The position numbers and the translations under genes are program-made. Positions 1-7,508 of a DNA stretch of 64,000 nt are shown here, piece after piece. Source of the DNA: Ancylobacter dichloromethanicus (GTDB lineage: Bacteria; Pseudomonadota; Alphaproteobacteria; Rhizobiales; Xanthobacteraceae); assembly GCF_018390645.1 (NCBI RefSeq), contig NZ_JAHBGC010000052.1:145833-209832 (forward strand), in the 5' to 3' direction. The notes below the pieces were generated by a model. The model was not told the DNA's origin and did not search any database. It saw only the letters and a list, made by a program, of their open reading frames with translations. Numbering within the stretch: position 1 is the stretch's first letter; each line of letters begins with the position of its first letter.

Positions 1-257
1 TCGCCGAGGTCGAGGTCGAGTTCATCAATGACGGCACGGTGAGGCCGCCGAACGACGCCTTCGTGACGCAGGTTCTGAAGGCCGACGCCAACGGCACCTT
101 CACCTATGCGATGCCGCGCGCCGGCTGGTGGGGATTTGCCGCGCTGCTCGAAGGCGACAACATGATGATGTCGCCCGAGGGCAAGCAGGTGCCGGTCGAG
201 GATGGCGCGCTGATCTGGGTGAAGGCCACCGACATGGATAAGACGGACGGCAAATAG
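1..257 (+). CDS. NikK-like DUF4198 periplasmic metal-uptake protein, C-terminal part
   Basis: Only the last 84 or so codons are in the window; the frame is open to the left edge, so the true start lies outside and the internal GTG at 39 is not taken as a start. The residues ending in the motif RAGWWGFAALLEGD followed by a V-x-D-GALIWVKATDM stretch match the C-terminal end of DUF4198 proteins, periplasmic beta-rich proteins that sit upstream of CbiM/NikM genes. The stop is 5 bases before the cbiM-like gene, so the two are co-transcribed. By position it corresponds to NikK of the nikKMLQO nickel uptake operons. Family assignment is fairly sure; nickel specificity is inferred from gene order. 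Confidence 0.75.
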   Translation, partial: AEVEVEFINDGTVRPPNDAFVTQVLKADANGTFTYAMPRAGWWGFAALLEGDNMMMSPEGKQVPVEDGALIWVKATDMDKTDGK

Positions 258-262
258 GCGTC

Positions 263-877
263 ATGGCGCATATTCCCGACGGCATCCTGTCCGCTCCCGT
301 CCTCATCGGCGGGGGCGTCGTCGCGGCGGCCGGCGTGGCGCTGGGACTGCGCCGTCTCGACGACCGGATGATCCCGCGCACGGCCATTCTCGCGGCGGCA
401 TTCTTCGCCGGGTCGCTGGTGGCGGTGCCGGTGGGGCCGGCCAGCGTCCATCTGCTACTGGCCGCACTGATGGGGATCATGCTCGGCACCGCCACCTTTC
501 CCGCCGTTCTGGTGGCGCTGTTGCTGCAGGCGCTGCTGTTCGGCTTTGGCGGCCTCACCACGCTGGGGATCAATACGGTGAACATCGCGCTGCCGGGGGT
601 GGTGTTCGGCATGATGCTGGGGCCGGTGATCCGCGCCACCGAAAGGCCCGCATTGCGCTTTGCGGCGGGGGCACTGGCCGGGGCGCTGGCGGTGCTGGGA
701 ACGGGGGGGCTCGTCGCCCTGTCGCTGTGGATGTCCTCGAGTGACTACACGCCCGTGGCCAGCGTGGTGATCGCCACCTATCTGCCGCTGGCGCTCGGCG
801 AGGCTTTCGTAACCGCCGCCATCGTTTCCTTCCTCGCGCGGGTGCAGCCCGACGCGCTGCGGCCGGTGGCGCCGTGA
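263..877 (+). CDS. cbiM: CbiM/NikM substrate-binding membrane component of a nickel/cobalt ECF transporter
   Basis: A 204-residue hydrophobic protein that begins MAHIPDGILS, the invariant N-terminal metal-binding signature of the CbiM/NikM family, followed by about six predicted membrane helices and the conserved LTTLGINTVNIALPG segment. In this family the amino terminus and the nearby histidine coordinate the Ni2+ or Co2+ ion. Here an alanine stands between Met1 and the histidine, so removal of Met1 would put His at position 2 of the mature protein, as the family needs (inference). The gene starts 5 bases after the DUF4198 gene and its stop overlaps the GTG start of the next gene, indicating tight translational coupling. 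Confidence 0.93.
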   Translation: MAHIPDGILSAPVLIGGGVVAAAGVALGLRRLDDRMIPRTAILAAAFFAGSLVAVPVGPASVHLLLAALMGIMLGTATFPAVLVALLLQALLFGFGGLTTLGINTVNIALPGVVFGMMLGPVIRATERPALRFAAGALAGALAVLGTGGLVALSLWMSSSDYTPVASVVIATYLPLALGEAFVTAAIVSFLARVQPDALRPVAP

Positions 878-1440
878 TCCGCCTGCTGCTGCCATTCCTG
901 CTGGCGCTGGCCTTTGCCGGGCCGGCGCAGGCGCACAAGCTGAAGGTCTTCGCCACCGTCGAGGCCGGCGAGGCGAAGGGCTACGCCTTCTTCATCGGTG
1001 GCGGCCGCGCGGCGCAGACGCCGTGGCTGGCCAGGGACCCCGCCGGAGCCCGGATCGCCGAAGGCACGACGGACGCGGAGGGATGCTTCGCCTTCCCCGC
1101 GCCGCAGCCGCCCGCCGATGTCACCATCACCGTCGACACACGCGAGGGGCATGTCGCCTCCGCCACACTACCGGCGTCGCGGTTCGGAGGAGTCTCCGTC
1201 GCGACGGTCGCCGAAACCGGGCTTCCACCGGCCGGCCCGGCGCCTGGCGCCGCTCCCCTCGTGACCGACGCGCGCCTCGCCGCGCTGGTCGAGGCCGCCG
1301 TCCAGCGCCAGGTCGAGCCGCTGATGGAACAGATCGAGCAACTCGATTCGCGCCTTCGGCTCGCCGATGTGATGTCCGGTATCTTCCTCATCCTCGGCCT
1401 TGCCGGCATCGGGCTGTGGGCGCGCGGACGGCGCCGATGA
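874..1440 (+). CDS. NikL-like auxiliary membrane component of the nickel ECF transporter
   Basis: A 188-residue protein with a signal peptide (residues 1-20, ending AQA), a mature N terminus beginning His-Lys, an Ig-like extracytoplasmic region (about 21-110), a charged helix and one C-terminal membrane helix (about 165-183) followed by Arg residues. This topology fits NikL, the extra component of nickel-type ECF systems that have NikK and lack CbiN. The start is the GTG at 874, which overlaps the upstream stop by 4 bases; its own stop overlaps the ATG of the cbiQ gene. The exposed N-terminal histidine after signal cleavage may help deliver metal (inference). Confidence 0.75.
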   Translation: MIRLLLPFLLALAFAGPAQAHKLKVFATVEAGEAKGYAFFIGGGRAAQTPWLARDPAGARIAEGTTDAEGCFAFPAPQPPADVTITVDTREGHVASATLPASRFGGVSVATVAETGLPPAGPAPGAAPLVTDARLAALVEAAVQRQVEPLMEQIEQLDSRLRLADVMSGIFLILGLAGIGLWARGRRR

Positions 1441-2150
1441 CGCTGCCGCAGGATCTGCGCCTCCGGCTCGTCGGCGCCTTTCTCGTCATCGCCAGCCTGT
1501 CGCAGCTGCGCACGCTTGCCGTGGCGGGGGCGGCACTCGCGGCAGTGATGCTTTTCGCGGCGTGGAGCCGGCCGGAGCCGCGATTGTGGCGGCGCCTCGT
1601 CCATGTCGAAGGCTTTCTTCTGCTTTTGTTCGCGACGCTTCCCTTCACCCTGCCGGGGCGTCCGCTGTTCACCTTCGGCCCGCTGACCGCCAGCGTCGAG
1701 GGTGTGGAGCGCGCCATGCTGATCGCCGCCAAGGTCTCCGCTTCGGTGCTGTTGCTGATGGCGATGCTGGGGTCGGTCGAGCCGGCTAGGCTCGGCTCCG
1801 CGCTGCGCGGGCTTTACGTGCCGGAGACAATGGTGCGGGTTTTCGTGCTCACCGCGCGCTATCTCGCGTTGATCCGCGACGAGGCCCGGCGGCTCCATGA
1901 GGCAATGGTGATGCGCGGTTTCCGGCCGCGCTCGAACCGCCACACCTGGCGCAGCTACGGACATCTGGTCGGGATGCTGCTGGTGCGGGCGCTCGCCCGC
2001 GCGCAGCGCGTGGAGGAGGCGATGCTGTGCCGCGGCTATGAGGGGCGTTTCCCCCGCCTCGGCCAGCCGGCCCCCGCGGCGCGGGACTGGGCCGGCTTCG
2101 GCGTCGCGGTCGCGCTCAGTGCCGCCGTCACGCTGGCGGACCGGCTATGA
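1437..2150 (+). CDS. cbiQ: CbiQ/NikQ transmembrane coupling (T) component of ECF transporter
   Basis: A 237-residue protein with N-terminal membrane helices, a long cytoplasmic helical region and a final C-terminal helix, as expected for EcfT/CbiQ proteins. Two coupling motifs are visible, EAMVMRGF and EAMLCRGY, corresponding to the two short helices with an x-R-G core that dock into the grooves of the ATPase dimer. The ATG at 1437 was chosen because it overlaps the stop of the upstream gene (ATGA); the reading frame is open further upstream, but that part lies antiparallel in sense to the nikL gene and is not protein-like. The stop overlaps the ATG of the ATPase gene. Confidence 0.92.
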   Translation: MTLPQDLRLRLVGAFLVIASLSQLRTLAVAGAALAAVMLFAAWSRPEPRLWRRLVHVEGFLLLLFATLPFTLPGRPLFTFGPLTASVEGVERAMLIAAKVSASVLLLMAMLGSVEPARLGSALRGLYVPETMVRVFVLTARYLALIRDEARRLHEAMVMRGFRPRSNRHTWRSYGHLVGMLLVRALARAQRVEEAMLCRGYEGRFPRLGQPAPAARDWAGFGVAVALSAAVTLADRL

Positions 2151-2860
2151 GTGCGCTGCTCGCGCTCGAAGGGGTGACAGTGGACCGGGATGGCGCCGCC
2201 GTCCTGCGGCAGGTCGACCTCCGGCTCGACCCCGGCGAGCGGCTGGCCATTGTCGGGCCCAACGGAGCCGGCAAGACGACGCTGCTGCGCACCCTTGTCG
2301 GGCTGGAGCGCCCCGCCGCCGGGCGGGTGCGCCTGTTCGGCAACGTGTGTGCGAGCGAGCGCGATTTCCGCGCCCTGCGCCCGCGCATCGGCTATCTGTT
2401 CCAGGACAGCGACGACCAGCTGTTCTGCCCGAGCGTGATCGAGGACGTCGCCTTCGGCCCGCTCAATCTCGGCTGCACCGAGGCGGAAGCCTTCGGCCGC
2501 GCCGAACAGGTGCTGGAGATGCTCGGCATCGGCGCGCTTGCCCCGCGCATCAGCCACCGTTTGTCCGGTGGCGAGAAGCGTCTGGTCTGCCTCGCCGGGC
2601 TGCTGGCGATGCGGCCCGACGTGCTGATGCTCGACGAGCCGACCAACGGCGTCGACGCCGAGAACGGGCGGCGGCTGCGCGCGGCGTTGCATGGCTTTCC
2701 CGGCGCGATGCTGCTGGTGTCGCATGATGACGGCTTCATCGCCGAACTGGCGAACCGGGCGATGGCGATCGAGAACGGCCGGCTTTCCCCGGCCGACATC
2801 CACACCCACCCGCACCGCCACACCCATTCGCACCCGCATATTCACGCGCGCGAAGGGTAG
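2147..2860 (+). CDS. cbiO: CbiO/NikO ATP-binding component of nickel/cobalt ECF transporter
   Basis: A 237-residue ABC ATPase with Walker A GPNGAGKTT (residues 37-45), a Q-loop in the YLFQDSDDQLFCPSV region typical of ECF ATPases, signature LSGGEKR, Walker B VLMLDEPTNGVD and an H-loop histidine in LLVSHDD. The final 19 residues are an alternating histidine tail with eight His separated by Thr, Pro, Arg, Ser or Ile. Such tails are known in metal-handling proteins and probably buffer or sense Ni2+ (inference). Last gene of the operon; it converges on the chemoreceptor gene with a gap of only 19 bases that holds no obvious terminator. Confidence 0.95.
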   Translation: MSALLALEGVTVDRDGAAVLRQVDLRLDPGERLAIVGPNGAGKTTLLRTLVGLERPAAGRVRLFGNVCASERDFRALRPRIGYLFQDSDDQLFCPSVIEDVAFGPLNLGCTEAEAFGRAEQVLEMLGIGALAPRISHRLSGGEKRLVCLAGLLAMRPDVLMLDEPTNGVDAENGRRLRAALHGFPGAMLLVSHDDGFIAELANRAMAIENGRLSPADIHTHPHRHTHSHPHIHAREG

Positions 2861-2879
2861 GCGTTACGTCCCCGACGAG

Positions 2880-4346
2880 TTAGCGGGCGAGCAGCACCTT
2901 CATTTCCTCGCGCAGCCGCTCCCCCAGCGACGAGACGCTGCCGGAGACCTGGCCGACCTGGCCCGCCGTCTGCAGGATCTTGCCGGAAATCCGCGAGACG
3001 CCGTCGATGCTCTGGCTCACCGACTCGTTGGTCGCCGTCTGTTCCTCGATGGCCGCCGACAGGTCGGTGAACACATGGCTCAGGTCGGCGACATTGTGGG
3101 TGATTTCCTCGACCGCCTTCGCCGCGTCGGTGCCGGCGCGCTGCACCGCCTCGACCTGGTGGTTGATGTCCTTGGTGGCGTTCGCCGTCTGCAGCGCGAG
3201 CTGCTTCACCTCGGAGGCGACCACCGCGAAGCCCTTGCCCGCCTCGCCCACCCGCGCCGCCTCGATGGCCGCGTTGAGGGCGAGCAGGTTGGTCTGCGAG
3301 GCGATGCGCTCGATCAGCGCCGAAATATTGCCGATGCGCTCGATGGTCTCCACCAGGCCGCCGACGAGGCCATTGGCGGAGGTCGCGCGGCCCGCCGCCT
3401 GCGACGTCATTGTCGCGGCGGAATGGATGTGCTGGCTCACCTCGCGGAACGAGACCGACATCTCCACCGCCGCCGCCGCCACCGAGGAACTCATCTGCTC
3501 GCTCTGGGTGGCGAGATCGTTGAGCTCGGCGCTCGCGTGCTCCATCGTCGAAGAGGTCTGGCTCATATCCTCGACCACCGAGGTGACGCTGTTGGCGACG
3601 TTCACCGCGTCGGTGACCAGCGCCCAGGTCAGCATCGGGCTGTCATAGCTCCCGTCCGGCGCCGTGAGCGCGGAAACCTTCAGGTCGAGCGTCTCGGGAC
3701 CGACCTTGATCCTTGTATTGTGCGGCAGCCGGGAGACGTCCGAGAGCAGGCGCCGCTGCACCTCGGGGCATTTGTGGAAGATGTCGATCGAGGAGCCGAT
3801 CAGTTCCGAAGCGGTGATCGGCAGGTGCTGTTCGATCCGCTGCAGGGTGTCGAGGCTGGTACGGTTGGCATAGTCGATGATGAAGCCGTCGCGATCGCAG
3901 GTCATGACGTTGATCGGCATCTGGTCGACCATCTGCCGCAACCGGCGATTGCGGGCGCGCTCGGTGGCGGCCTCGGTCTCGACGCTCCATACCACCTGGA
4001 TCTGGCTGCACTCGCCACGCCCGTTGCGCATTGCCGCGACCGAGAAGTTCAGCGTCTCGCCACCCAGTTCGACCTCGGCCTGCAAAGGTGCGGCGGCGCC
4101 GGTCCAGCCGGGCGCGAGATCGAGCCCGAAAGCGTCCAGCGGCGCGCCGACGATCTTCTCCGGCGCCACCGGCAGCACATGGCGCAGCGTCGCCGCGAGG
4201 CTGAGCGCGCGCGCATTGGCGTAGGCGATCAGGCGCGTTTGCGGGTCGCAAACCAGCACAGCGACGGGCAGCGAGTCGAGCAGTGTGGCGTCGAAGGCCG
4301 GCATGCGCGACGGCCGCTTCAGGGGGTGGATTTGGGCGAGGCTCAT
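2880..4346 (-). CDS. Soluble PAS-domain methyl-accepting chemotaxis protein
   Basis: A 488-residue chemoreceptor without any predicted membrane segment. Two PAS-like domains occupy roughly residues 15-120 and 130-240 (core segments [14 protein letters not shown] and [16 protein letters not shown]). The C-terminal signalling hairpin carries the highly conserved tip [21 protein letters not shown] and [14 protein letters not shown], which bind CheA and CheW. Being cytoplasmic and PAS-based it probably senses redox, energy state or a small ligand inside the cell. There is no HAMP domain. Transcribed away from the kinase gene upstream by 57 bases, so the two may be one operon. The ATG at 4346 gives the full first PAS; an ATG at 4304 is an alternative. 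Confidence 0.93.
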   Translation of the reverse strand: MSLAQIHPLKRPSRMPAFDATLLDSLPVAVLVCDPQTRLIAYANARALSLAATLRHVLPVAPEKIVGAPLDAFGLDLAPGWTGAAAPLQAEVELGGETLNFSVAAMRNGRGECSQIQVVWSVETEAATERARNRRLRQMVDQMPINVMTCDRDGFIIDYANRTSLDTLQRIEQHLPITASELIGSSIDIFHKCPEVQRRLLSDVSRLPHNTRIKVGPETLDLKVSALTAPDGSYDSPMLTWALVTDAVNVANSVTSVVEDMSQTSSTMEHASAELNDLATQSEQMSSSVAAAAVEMSVSFREVSQHIHSAATMTSQAAGRATSANGLVGGLVETIERIGNISALIERIASQTNLLALNAAIEAARVGEAGKGFAVVASEVKQLALQTANATKDINHQVEAVQRAGTDAAKAVEEITHNVADLSHVFTDLSAAIEEQTATNESVSQSIDGVSRISGKILQTAGQVGQVSGSVSSLGERLREEMKVLLAR

Positions 4347-4403
4347 GAAAGACTCCGGATGATGCCAATTGGCGGCACTATCGAGACCGGAGCTTGCGCG
4401 GGG

Positions 4404-6551
4404 CTAGAGGAGGCCGGCGGCGAGAGGAGGGTCGGGAGCGTCGGCGGCGGGCGCGCCGGGTTCCACCGCCGGCAGCAGGATGGTGAACTGCGCCCCGTCA
4501 CCGACATTGGTGGCAGAGATTGCGCCGCCATATTCGCGGATGATGCCGAAGCTCACCGACAGGCCCAGCCCCGTCCCCTGTCCGGGCGCCTTGGTGGTGA
4601 AGAAGGGCTGGAAGATCTTCTCGATCACCTCCGTTGGGATGCCGCCGCCATTGTCGCGCACCGTGACGCTGGCATGGCGCCGCCCGTCGATCACCGCAGG
4701 GGCGAGGGCGATGTCGATCCGGCCGGCGACATCGGCCTCGCTCTCGCGGCGCGCCCCGATGGCGTCACGGGCGTTGAGCACCAGGTTGATCAACACCTGC
4801 TCCAGTTGCTCCTGGCCGCAGGGAACCTCGATGTCTTCCACACTCGTATCGGTGGAGAGTTCGATAGCGCCGAGCCGCATGTCGGTGCCGAGCACCTGCA
4901 CCGTGCCGGCGATAGCCGCCAGGGCCGAACTCGGCTCGACGGTCGGCGTGCTGTGCCGCCCGAAGATGCGCATATGGTCGATGATGGCCTTCATGCGCGC
5001 GACCTGGCGGATGATGCGCTCCAGCTTCTCCGTGGTGTGCTGGCCCGGAGGGCCCTTGCGCAGCCCGGCCAGCGCGTTGCCGGCGGCGAGGCGGATGACC
5101 CCCAGCGGCTGGTTGATCTCATGGGCGAGGCCCGTCACCAGTTCGCCGAGCGAGGCCATTTTCGACATCTGGTAGAGCTTGTTCTGCTCCATCCGCTTGG
5201 CGGTCTCGTCCAGAGCGAACACGACGGCGGTGGGCATCTTGCCGTTCACGCCGCGCGGCTCCCGCTCGTCACGCTCCTCCAGCCGGGCCACGACGACCTC
5301 GACTTCGAATTCCGCGCCTTCCTGCGAGAAATGTTCGAGCGAGACGGAGGAATCACCGTCTTTCACGCGGGCCAGAAATTGAGGGGTGGCGACCCGCTCG
5401 CGGATCATCCGGGGAAGTTCTCCGGCTTCCTCCCGGCCGATCTGGGTAGTGCGGCCGTTTTCGATGTGCAGCACGGTGATGCCCGGCACGCGGCTGATGG
5501 CCTGGAGCACCTTGGCCTCGCGGTGTCGGGCGATCGCCTGCAATTCCTGCTCGCGGAACGCGCTCTGCAACTGCCAGTGGCGCAGCCCGAAGGCGGCGAG
5601 GGCAAGGAGGGTCAGTCCCAGGGCGACGGAGAGCCCCATCACCGCCAGGCGGAATCCGCTCGATTGCGCGGCAGTGAAGGCGTCGTCGGTGGCTACCAGC
5701 ACAAGAAACGGATACCGGCTCGAATGTACGTAGTAGCCGCTCCGCCGGATGCCATCGGGCTCGCCGCCCGAATAGATGCCCTCGCTCAGCGTGTCCGGGG
5801 CCGGCAGATTCTCGAACAGCCTGGAGGCCGGCTGGCCGTCGAACTGGTCCGAGCCGGGGGCGACCGCGCGGATGATGCCGTCATTGCCGATGAGGGCGAC
5901 CACGCCGCGCCCGTCGGGGCGCAGGCTGTCATAGAAGGAGATGAAGCTGGAAATCTCATAAGAGGCGACGAGCACGCCCACCAGCTTTCCGTCGATCCGC
6001 TTCAGCGCCTTGGAGAACTGGATCGACCAGGTGCCGCTGATACGGCCCTTTACCGGCTTGCTGAGGAAGATGTCGTTCTGCCAGGGTTCGCCCTTGAGGT
6101 GGACCTTTATGTGTTCACGGTCGGACAGGTCCATCATCTTGCCCGGCGCGGCGAGACTGCTCGCGATGAACTGGCCGGAGGCGTCGATGAAGGAGATCTG
6201 GATGACACCCTGCGGCGGCTTCAGCCCCTGTAGATAATCGAAGATCTCATCGGGCGTCAGGGAGGCGAAACCGGCGCTGAACCCGCCGAGGAAGGTTTCG
6301 ACCGACTCCACCGTCCGGTCGAAATGCGAGGTCAGCGCCAGCGCCAATTTGCGCGAGGCGGCCGTCGAGAGGGTGGTCTCGTGCGAGGCGTGCAGCTTGA
6401 GCGTCAGATAGGCGAAGGTGGTGGGAAGGGCGAGCGCCAGCAGGCACAGCAGGGCCAAGGCAATGCGGCGCGGGCTTCCCTTCCACGCAGGATTGGGCGG
6501 TGGCGGCTCGAACGCTGGTGGCGGCGCTATTTCGGTGGCAGGCGTGTTCAT
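4404..6551 (-). CDS. CACHE-PAS sensor histidine kinase (DctB/NtrB-like transmitter)
   Basis: A 715-residue membrane kinase. After a proline-rich N terminus come a membrane helix (about 28-52), a long periplasmic dCACHE-type sensor region with the FIDASGQFIASS and FISFYDSLRPDGRG segments, a second membrane helix, a PAS-like domain, the HisKA box AHEINQPLGV with His477, and a HATPase_c domain with LVLNARDAI (N box), DNGGGIP (G1) and GQGTGLGLSV (G2). The HEINQPL form of the H box is typical of DctB/FixL-type kinases. The ATG at 6551 is preferred; the frame extends to a TTG at 6581 with no ribosome-binding site. No response regulator is directly adjacent on this strand; the lone receiver at 9247 is a candidate partner. 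Confidence 0.9.
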   Translation of the reverse strand: MNTPATEIAPPPAFEPPPPNPAWKGSPRRIALALLCLLALALPTTFAYLTLKLHASHETTLSTAASRKLALALTSHFDRTVESVETFLGGFSAGFASLTPDEIFDYLQGLKPPQGVIQISFIDASGQFIASSLAAPGKMMDLSDREHIKVHLKGEPWQNDIFLSKPVKGRISGTWSIQFSKALKRIDGKLVGVLVASYEISSFISFYDSLRPDGRGVVALIGNDGIIRAVAPGSDQFDGQPASRLFENLPAPDTLSEGIYSGGEPDGIRRSGYYVHSSRYPFLVLVATDDAFTAAQSSGFRLAVMGLSVALGLTLLALAAFGLRHWQLQSAFREQELQAIARHREAKVLQAISRVPGITVLHIENGRTTQIGREEAGELPRMIRERVATPQFLARVKDGDSSVSLEHFSQEGAEFEVEVVVARLEERDEREPRGVNGKMPTAVVFALDETAKRMEQNKLYQMSKMASLGELVTGLAHEINQPLGVIRLAAGNALAGLRKGPPGQHTTEKLERIIRQVARMKAIIDHMRIFGRHSTPTVEPSSALAAIAGTVQVLGTDMRLGAIELSTDTSVEDIEVPCGQEQLEQVLINLVLNARDAIGARRESEADVAGRIDIALAPAVIDGRRHASVTVRDNGGGIPTEVIEKIFQPFFTTKAPGQGTGLGLSVSFGIIREYGGAISATNVGDGAQFTILLPAVEPGAPAADAPDPPLAAGLL

Positions 6552-7010
6552 GTCCGCGGCTTTGTGAGGATCGACGGTCAATCGTCGCCCGTCCGGTGCA
6601 GCGCCGGCTCAGCATTCGGCCGGCCCCTATCGTCTAGGTTGCGGAAAATGCCATGGCAATGCTGTACTTCTCGCTAGGTAAAATCCCCGAACGCGCCGCG
6701 CAAGACGAACCTCCGGCCAAAACGCTTCCGGTCAAACGCCACGTGCCTGGAGCGCTTAGCTATTGTTCTTACGCTCTTTCCTCTCGCGAGGTGTACTCAT
6801 CTGCGCGAAAATGCTTCGTCGAAAATATGAGGCCACCGTCCCACGGCGTGCGGTTCCCGAACGCTGCCGCCGCGAAAATGCCAACCAGAATGGAGCGATC
6901 TTCGGCTTTCCCCGCCAGAATGGAGGCGATCGACCGCGTCCCGGGGCACATTTTGTGAGACCGTCCGGCGCCCGGAGGAGCCTTTCCCCGCACGCATAGG
7001 GAACGTGGTC
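6552..7010. promoter_or_regulatory. Divergent intergenic region between two sensor-kinase operons
   Basis: A 459-base region between the divergent kinase (minus) and the secreted-protein operon (plus). It is less G+C rich than its neighbours and no open frame in it has a ribosome-binding site or a protein-like composition. It contains a 10-bp palindrome TGCCATGGCA at 6649-6658 and a pair of near-identical 16-17 base direct repeats described separately. It must hold both promoters; no clear -35/-10 pair could be assigned by eye. Confidence 0.45.
6885..6931. repeat. Direct repeat pair upstream of the secreted-protein/kinase operon
   Basis: CCAGAATGGAGCGATC at 6885-6900 recurs as CCAGAATGGAGGCGATC at 6915-6931, exactly 30 bases (about three helical turns) apart, roughly 80-125 bases upstream of the ATG at 7011. 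The same core occurs as CCAAAATGGAGCGATG at 11459-11474, between ftcR and a cheY gene. The spacing fits a dimeric or tandem regulator-binding site, but a decayed repeat element is also possible. Confidence 0.4.
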
Positions 7011-7508
7011 ATGCGTCTAGCCAAATTGGCTTGTCTTGCCTTGAGTCTCTGGATGGCCTGTCTCGGCGCTGCCCGCGCCGCCGGTCCGCTCGACCTCACC
7101 TTGCGCTGGCTGTCGAGCGAGGGAAAGGTTCTGGACGAGCGCAGCCTGTCGCTGGCCGATCTCGACCGGCTGGCGCAGACGCAGATCGACACGACCACGC
7201 CCTGGACCCAGGGCGCCCAGCGCTTCGCCGGTCCGTCCTTCGCGGTTCTCGCCGGTCTCGCTCGCGTGCCGACGGTCGAGGCCAGGGTGGTGGCGCTCAA
7301 CGACTATGCCGCGACCATTCCCGCCGAGGACTGGCAGATGAATGGGGTGATCCTCGCCACGAGGCTCAATGGCGAGACGATGCGGGTGCGTGACAAGGGG
7401 CCTTACTGGGTGATGTACCCGATCGACCAGGGCGCGCTGTTCGGCCGGCAGGACTACCAGTCGCGGATGGTGTGGCAGGTGAAGTCCATTGATTTTCTTG
7501 CGCGATAG
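7011..7508 (+). CDS. Secreted molybdopterin-oxidoreductase-like domain protein
   Basis: A 165-residue exported protein: signal peptide residues 1-23 (ending ARA before AGPLDL), then a single domain containing the FAGPSFAVLAGL, LNDYAATIPAEDW and GPYWVMYPID segments seen in small proteins annotated as molybdopterin-dependent oxidoreductases. It is much shorter than catalytic SuoX/YedY enzymes and has no obvious molybdenum-ligand cysteine, so it may be a ligand- or redox-sensing relative rather than an enzyme (inference). The ATG at 7011 is preceded by AGGGA at a good distance; a GTG at 7005 is too close to it. Its end overlaps the start of the kinase gene by about 20 bases, implying linked function. 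Confidence 0.75.
   Translation: MRLAKLACLALSLWMACLGAARAAGPLDLTLRWLSSEGKVLDERSLSLADLDRLAQTQIDTTTPWTQGAQRFAGPSFAVLAGLARVPTVEARVVALNDYAATIPAEDWQMNGVILATRLNGETMRVRDKGPYWVMYPIDQGALFGRQDYQSRMVWQVKSIDFLAR

Noticed and set aside
2691-6233. A 1180-codon open frame on the plus strand
   Set aside because: It lies antisense to the chemoreceptor and kinase genes, which have clear domains. Its product is His/Arg/Gly-rich low-complexity sequence typical of the mirror of a GC-rich gene.
6649-6658. Palindrome TGCCATGGCA
   Set aside because: A single short palindrome without a partner site; not distinguishable from chance.
6653-6958. A possible 101-residue gene in the divergent intergenic region
   Set aside because: No ribosome-binding site, no protein-like pattern of hydrophobic residues, and it overlaps the direct-repeat control elements.
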